The translations under genes were made by a program, and so were the position numbers. From NCBI GenBank assembly GCA_030826005.1, contig JAPJOW010000103.1, forward strand, positions 1 to 14,946: a stretch of DNA of 14,946 nt. Direction: 5' to 3'. Below are positions 12,250 through 14,946 of the stretch, in pieces (the first letter of the stretch is position 1; each line of letters opens with the position of its first letter). The notes below the pieces were generated by a model. That model did not search any database. It saw nothing but the letters and a program-made list of their open reading frames with translations, and was not told where the DNA came from. This DNA comes from Aliterella sp. RAGGC_92 (GTDB taxonomy: Bacteria; Cyanobacteriota; Cyanobacteriia; Cyanobacteriales; Chroococcidiopsidaceae).

Positions 12250-14292
12250 TTACAGTGTCTTTTTATCCCAACCTGTTCGTTTGGGGGTTTGATAGCGGGC
12301 GGTTCGTTTGGGCGGCTGATAGCGAACTATTCGTTTGGGGGTTTGATAGCGAACTATTCGTTTGGGCGTTGGATTGCGAACGGAGCGTATAGAAGGTTTT
12401 GGTTTGGCAGAATTAGGACTTGCTGCTACACGCTTTTCTGCTCCTTCAATAATTGGCTTAATGTTATTAAGCCAGTACAAGGTATCTTGTTTTACCTCTT
12501 GTCCAAGTATTCTAATCTGATTAACTTGAGCTATTGCCTCCTGCCACTTCCCTTTCATGGATGCGTTCTGAGCTTCTTCCAAATACGTCTCATTTTTGTG
12601 CCACTCAGCTTGCCACTTCTGTCTCATTTCTTCAGCATTTTTAGCTACAGAGCTAGTTTTAGGAATAGCTGTAGTTATATCAATGGCATTCTTCATCTCT
12701 TGGAAGTCGTGGGCTTCTTTGTATTGTGCCTCCGCTTGTTTGAGAAGGATATTAGACCACCGATTGATTAAAGGCGCTGCGGAGGAGCGATTTTGACTTG
12801 CCGGAATTTTGTTGGCTACAGCGATCGCATCTTTAAAATTATTCTTGTTTGCCAAATCTTGGGCTTGGGTTAACCACTGCTCATCTTGGGCAAGGCGCTG
12901 ACACTTACTTAGTATAGATTGCGCTTCAGCATAGACAAGTGATATCTGCGGAACTACTTTTGCTCGATTGGCACAATCTTCATATTTTTTCCTTGCTGTT
13001 AAACTTGTAGCCTGCCTCAAGTTTGCATTTGCAGGTTGCTCAATGCAAGCATAATAAGCGATCGCACTTACACTTAAAACAGCCGCAACAACTGTTGCTC
13101 TAAGCCTCTGTAGCCGTAGGTTTTTCTGCCTCTCACCTTTCGGCTCAGTTAGCACCGATGGGCGAGGGACATTATTATAAACACTCGGCTGTTTGTAGAT
13201 TTTAGTTAGCACCGATGGGCGAGGGACATTATTATAAACACTCGGCTGTTCGCGGCTTTCAGCAATAGGTTGAATTGGTTCTAGCGGTATTTGGTTATAA
13301 GTTTCAGTAATTTTAGCCGCAATTGAGTCAGCAATGTTATTAGAGAGATTGAGTTGTTGCCGACGATATTCCAGAAATGCGCGATCCTCATCGCTGAATG
13401 GATACTGCCTTTGACTTGCCCAAATAAGTGCTTTTTGATACTGTTGTAATTTTTGCTCGTAGGCTTGAATCACCTTTGCGGCAATAGATTTGACAATTTC
13501 GTTCGTCAGTTCTAAATTTTGCTGCAAAAGCTGTAATGGTTGGCGTTCCTCATTACTGAGGGGGTACTGCCGATTGATGGCTGTGCGAAATGCCTCCTCA
13601 TACTGCTGCAATTTTTGTGCGTAGGCTTGATTAACCCGCTCCTCTATTCCTTGGCTAATTTCTTTACTGAGATTAAGAACTTGCCGATAATTTTCTAAAA
13701 CTTCGCGATCGTTATCGCTCAGTGGTTGCAAAACTTCGCGATCGCCATCACTTAACGGTTGCCGTTGAATAGCTCTGGCGAAAGCCCTTTCATACTGCTG
13801 TAACTTTTGCCGACGCTCTGCTTGGATTGGGGCGATATGGCGTGTCTCAATTGCGGCGACACTTTTATTACTTAACCCAAGTTTTTGTCGTAACTGTCGC
13901 AATAGATCGCAACTTTCTTTACTAAGTGGATACTGCTGATAAATAGCTTGAGTAAATTCTTCCTCATACTGCTTTAATTTCTGCTCGTATACTTGAGTGA
14001 CTTTTTCGACAATTTTTTGGCTAACTTCGTCGCTAATCTCTAAGCTTTCTTGCAACTGTTGCAACTGCTGGCGATTTTCATCACTGAGAGGATACTGCTG
14101 ATAAATATTTCTCGTAAAAGCTTCTTCATATTGCTGTAATTTCTGCTGATAAGAGAAAGTGACTTGTGCTTCAATTATATTGATAGCTTTGTCTTTAAGT
14201 CCTAAACTTTGTTGCAACTGTTGCAACTTTTGACGGTCTTCATTACTGATGGAAATATTGCTGATGGATGGCTCTAGTAAAGGCTTCTTCAT
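12250..14292 (-). CDS. Helical-repeat membrane protein with basic repeat tail (downstream part of a frameshifted gene)
   Basis: 680 aa if read from ATG 14292, but that ATG is probably not a true start. The repeats continue in another frame upstream, so this is the C-terminal portion of one larger gene. Residues ~14-330 hold six helical repeats of ~54 aa (YEQKLQQYEEAFTRAIxQQY, PLSDExRxxLQQLQxxLGL, then IExxVxQA), with a short extra insertion at 179-200 (SDGDREVLQP/SDNDREVLEN). A Pro-rich linker with a duplicated 19-residue unit (QPSVYNNVPRPSVLT) leads to one transmembrane segment, ~399-416 (ATVVAAVLSVSAIAYYA). Beyond it ~200 residues of TPR-like helices (AQDLANKNNFKDAIAVANKI, AQNASMKGKWQEAIAQVNQI) precede a basic tail with four PKRxxRYQ-type repeats. 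Topology by inference: cytoplasmic repeats, periplasmic tail. I do not recognise a named family or enzymatic domain. Confidence 0.7.
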   Translation of the reverse strand: MKKPLLEPSISNISISNEDRQKLQQLQQSLGLKDKAINIIEAQVTFSYQQKLQQYEEAFTRNIYQQYPLSDENRQQLQQLQESLEISDEVSQKIVEKVTQVYEQKLKQYEEEFTQAIYQQYPLSKESCDLLRQLRQKLGLSNKSVAAIETRHIAPIQAERRQKLQQYERAFARAIQRQPLSDGDREVLQPLSDNDREVLENYRQVLNLSKEISQGIEERVNQAYAQKLQQYEEAFRTAINRQYPLSNEERQPLQLLQQNLELTNEIVKSIAAKVIQAYEQKLQQYQKALIWASQRQYPFSDEDRAFLEYRRQQLNLSNNIADSIAAKITETYNQIPLEPIQPIAESREQPSVYNNVPRPSVLTKIYKQPSVYNNVPRPSVLTEPKGERQKNLRLQRLRATVVAAVLSVSAIAYYACIEQPANANLRQATSLTARKKYEDCANRAKVVPQISLVYAEAQSILSKCQRLAQDEQWLTQAQDLANKNNFKDAIAVANKIPASQNRSSAAPLINRWSNILLKQAEAQYKEAHDFQEMKNAIDITTAIPKTSSVAKNAEEMRQKWQAEWHKNETYLEEAQNASMKGKWQEAIAQVNQIRILGQEVKQDTLYWLNNIKPIIEGAEKRVAASPNSAKPKPSIRSVRNPTPKRIVRYQTPKRIVRYQPPKRTARYQTPKRTGWDKKTL
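12276..12383 (-). repeat. 27-nt tandem repeat encoding PKRxxRYQ tail
   Basis: On the plus strand TTCGTTTGGG recurs at 12276, 12303, 12330 and 12357, an exact 27-nt period, encoding nine-residue units such as TPKRIVRYQ on the minus strand. The copies are nearly identical, so the array is young or kept uniform. It gives the protein a strongly basic, aromatic C-terminal tail. Confidence 0.88.
13147..13250 (-). repeat. 57-nt period direct duplication in the Pro-rich linker
   Basis: A 47-nt stretch is repeated exactly at 13147-13193 and 13204-13250 (period 57 nt, 19 codons), encoding two copies of QPSVYNNVPRPSVLT. Exact identity, including third-codon positions, indicates a recent slippage or recombination event. 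It lies just before the transmembrane segment. Confidence 0.88.
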
Positions 14293-14946
14293 ATTGTTTT
14301 AATTTTTGCTCATATACTTGAGTGACCTGTTCTGAAATTAATTTAGCAACCTCATTTCTAAGTCCTAAGCTTTGCTGCAACTGTTGCAACTGTTGGCAAT
14401 CCTCATCACTGAGGGGATATTGCTGATAAATATTTTTCGTAAAAACTTCTTCATATTGCTGTAATTTTGATTCGTATACTTGAGTAACTTGGGCTGTAAT
14501 TACGTTGATAACTTCATTTCTAAGATTTAAACTTTGCTGCAATTGTTTTAATTGCTTATAAGCGTCATTATTAAACGGATACTCTTGATAAAGAGTTACA
14601 GTAAATGCTTGTTCGTATTGTTTTAATTTTGATTCGTATGCTTGAATTACTTGAGTTGTAATTATGTCGATTATTTCTTTTCTAAGTCCTAATTTTTGCT
14701 GCAATTCTAACTGGTTATCAGTTTTATTAAGAGGATAGTGCTGATGAATAGCTATAGTTAATGCTTGTTTGCATTGCTGAAATTTTTGCTTGTATACTTG
14801 AATAGCATGATTTTCACTAAGACTGAGAACTTGCCACAAATTTTCTATAAATTCGCATTTGTCATCCTTAAGGGGGTACTCGTGTTGAGCCGCTTTAATC
14901 AACGCTTCTTCATATTGCTGTAATTTCTGCTCGTATAATTGAGTAA
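13290..14946 (-). repeat. ~162-nt tandem array encoding helical repeats
   Basis: At least ten units of about 54 codons are recognised by the recurring protein motif QxYPLSxExxxxLxxLQxxLGL flanked by YEQKLQQYEEAF. In the DNA the plus-strand phrase GGATACTGCTGATAAATA and its variants recur, for example near 13928, 14090 and 14413. Units differ by substitutions and small indels, so the array is older than the 27-nt and 57-nt arrays. It continues past the window end. Confidence 0.8.
14243..14946 (-). CDS. Upstream, partial part of the helical-repeat protein (frameshifted; runs off the window)
   Basis: Open from the window edge to a TAA at 14243-14245. The first full codons read TQLYEQKLQQYEEALIKAAQ, so the true start lies beyond 14946; the TTG at 14902 is not convincing as a start. 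It encodes four more units of the same ~54-aa repeat (EYPLKDDK, HYPLNKTD, EYPFNNDA, QYPLSDED) and ends in the fifth as AIHQQYFHQ. Removing one base from the AAA at 14253-14255 (plus strand) restores the frame as QQYSISNEDRQKLQQLQQ, which matches the other units and joins this stretch to the protein at 12250-14292. Together they would exceed 900 residues. Either the gene is broken or the base is a sequencing error. Confidence 0.7.
   Translation of the reverse strand, partial: TQLYEQKLQQYEEALIKAAQHEYPLKDDKCEFIENLWQVLSLSENHAIQVYKQKFQQCKQALTIAIHQHYPLNKTDNQLELQQKLGLRKEIIDIITTQVIQAYESKLKQYEQAFTVTLYQEYPFNNDAYKQLKQLQQSLNLRNEVINVITAQVTQVYESKLQQYEEVFTKNIYQQYPLSDEDCQQLQQLQQSLGLRNEVAKLISEQVTQVYEQKLKQYEEAFTRAIHQQYFHQ

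Noticed and set aside
12289..12771. 160-aa plus-strand open frame opposite the repeat protein
   Set aside because: It is an antisense reading of the 27-nt repeats and TPR-like region; the minus-strand frame has coherent repeats, a membrane segment and low-complexity tail logic.
13290..14946. Regularly spaced DNA repeats as a CRISPR or transposon array
   Set aside because: The period (~162 nt) is in frame, and repeats and 'spacers' together form one coherent helical protein repeat.

Overview
The window reads as cyanobacterial accessory chromosome. The octamer GCGATCGC (the HIP1 palindrome, over-represented in cyanobacteria) occurs more than twenty times. Several proteins are of cyanobacterial type: Ycf35/DUF1257, a HEAT-like leader beginning YDAVLGG, a seven-bladed WD40 protein, and a long helical-repeat membrane protein. 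Genus cannot be fixed from the sequence; a filamentous or Chroococcidiopsis-like species would fit.

Positions 152-9531, all on the plus strand, hold a full set of the five protein families named after Salmonella loci STM4011-STM4015. The order is STM4015-like LRR protein (152-1399), STM4014 ATP-grasp (2271-3401), STM4013 phosphatase/sulfatase-fold hydrolase (3948-4745), STM4012 HemN-like radical SAM (4873-6234), a second STM4015-like protein (6285-7562) and STM4011 radical SAM (7584-8459). A third protein (8497-9531) shares the N-terminal leader but has a different body. This is collinear with descending STM numbering, apart from the extra STM4015 copy. To my knowledge no biochemical function has been published for this set. 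Two radical SAM enzymes, an amide-ligase-type ATP-grasp and a metallohydrolase around an LRR protein with a conserved extreme C-terminal tail (RYCxxxE in both copies) suggest tail modification or scaffolded synthesis. That is a hypothesis.

The cluster has been interrupted repeatedly. A VapBC-type toxin-antitoxin pair (1499-2133) separates the first STM4015 gene from STM4014. A four-helix-bundle (23S rRNA intervening-sequence type) gene (3500-3886), bracketed by inverted GACAAGGG/CCCTTGTC tracts, sits between STM4014 and STM4013. A 28-nt palindromic repeat overlaps the STM4013 stop codon, and a near-identical copy lies in frame inside the STM4012 coding sequence.

Positions 9637-10706, minus strand, hold a second toxin-antitoxin pair (Phd-like antitoxin and PIN toxin) and ycf35. 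Upstream of ycf35 (10707-11049) is a short same-strand coding remnant. Positions 11050-12192, plus strand, encode a secreted seven-blade WD40 protein. It converges on a large minus-strand gene (12250 to beyond 14946) with at least ten ~54-residue helical repeats, one transmembrane segment and a basic nine-residue tail repeat. That gene is split by an apparent one-base frameshift near 14253.
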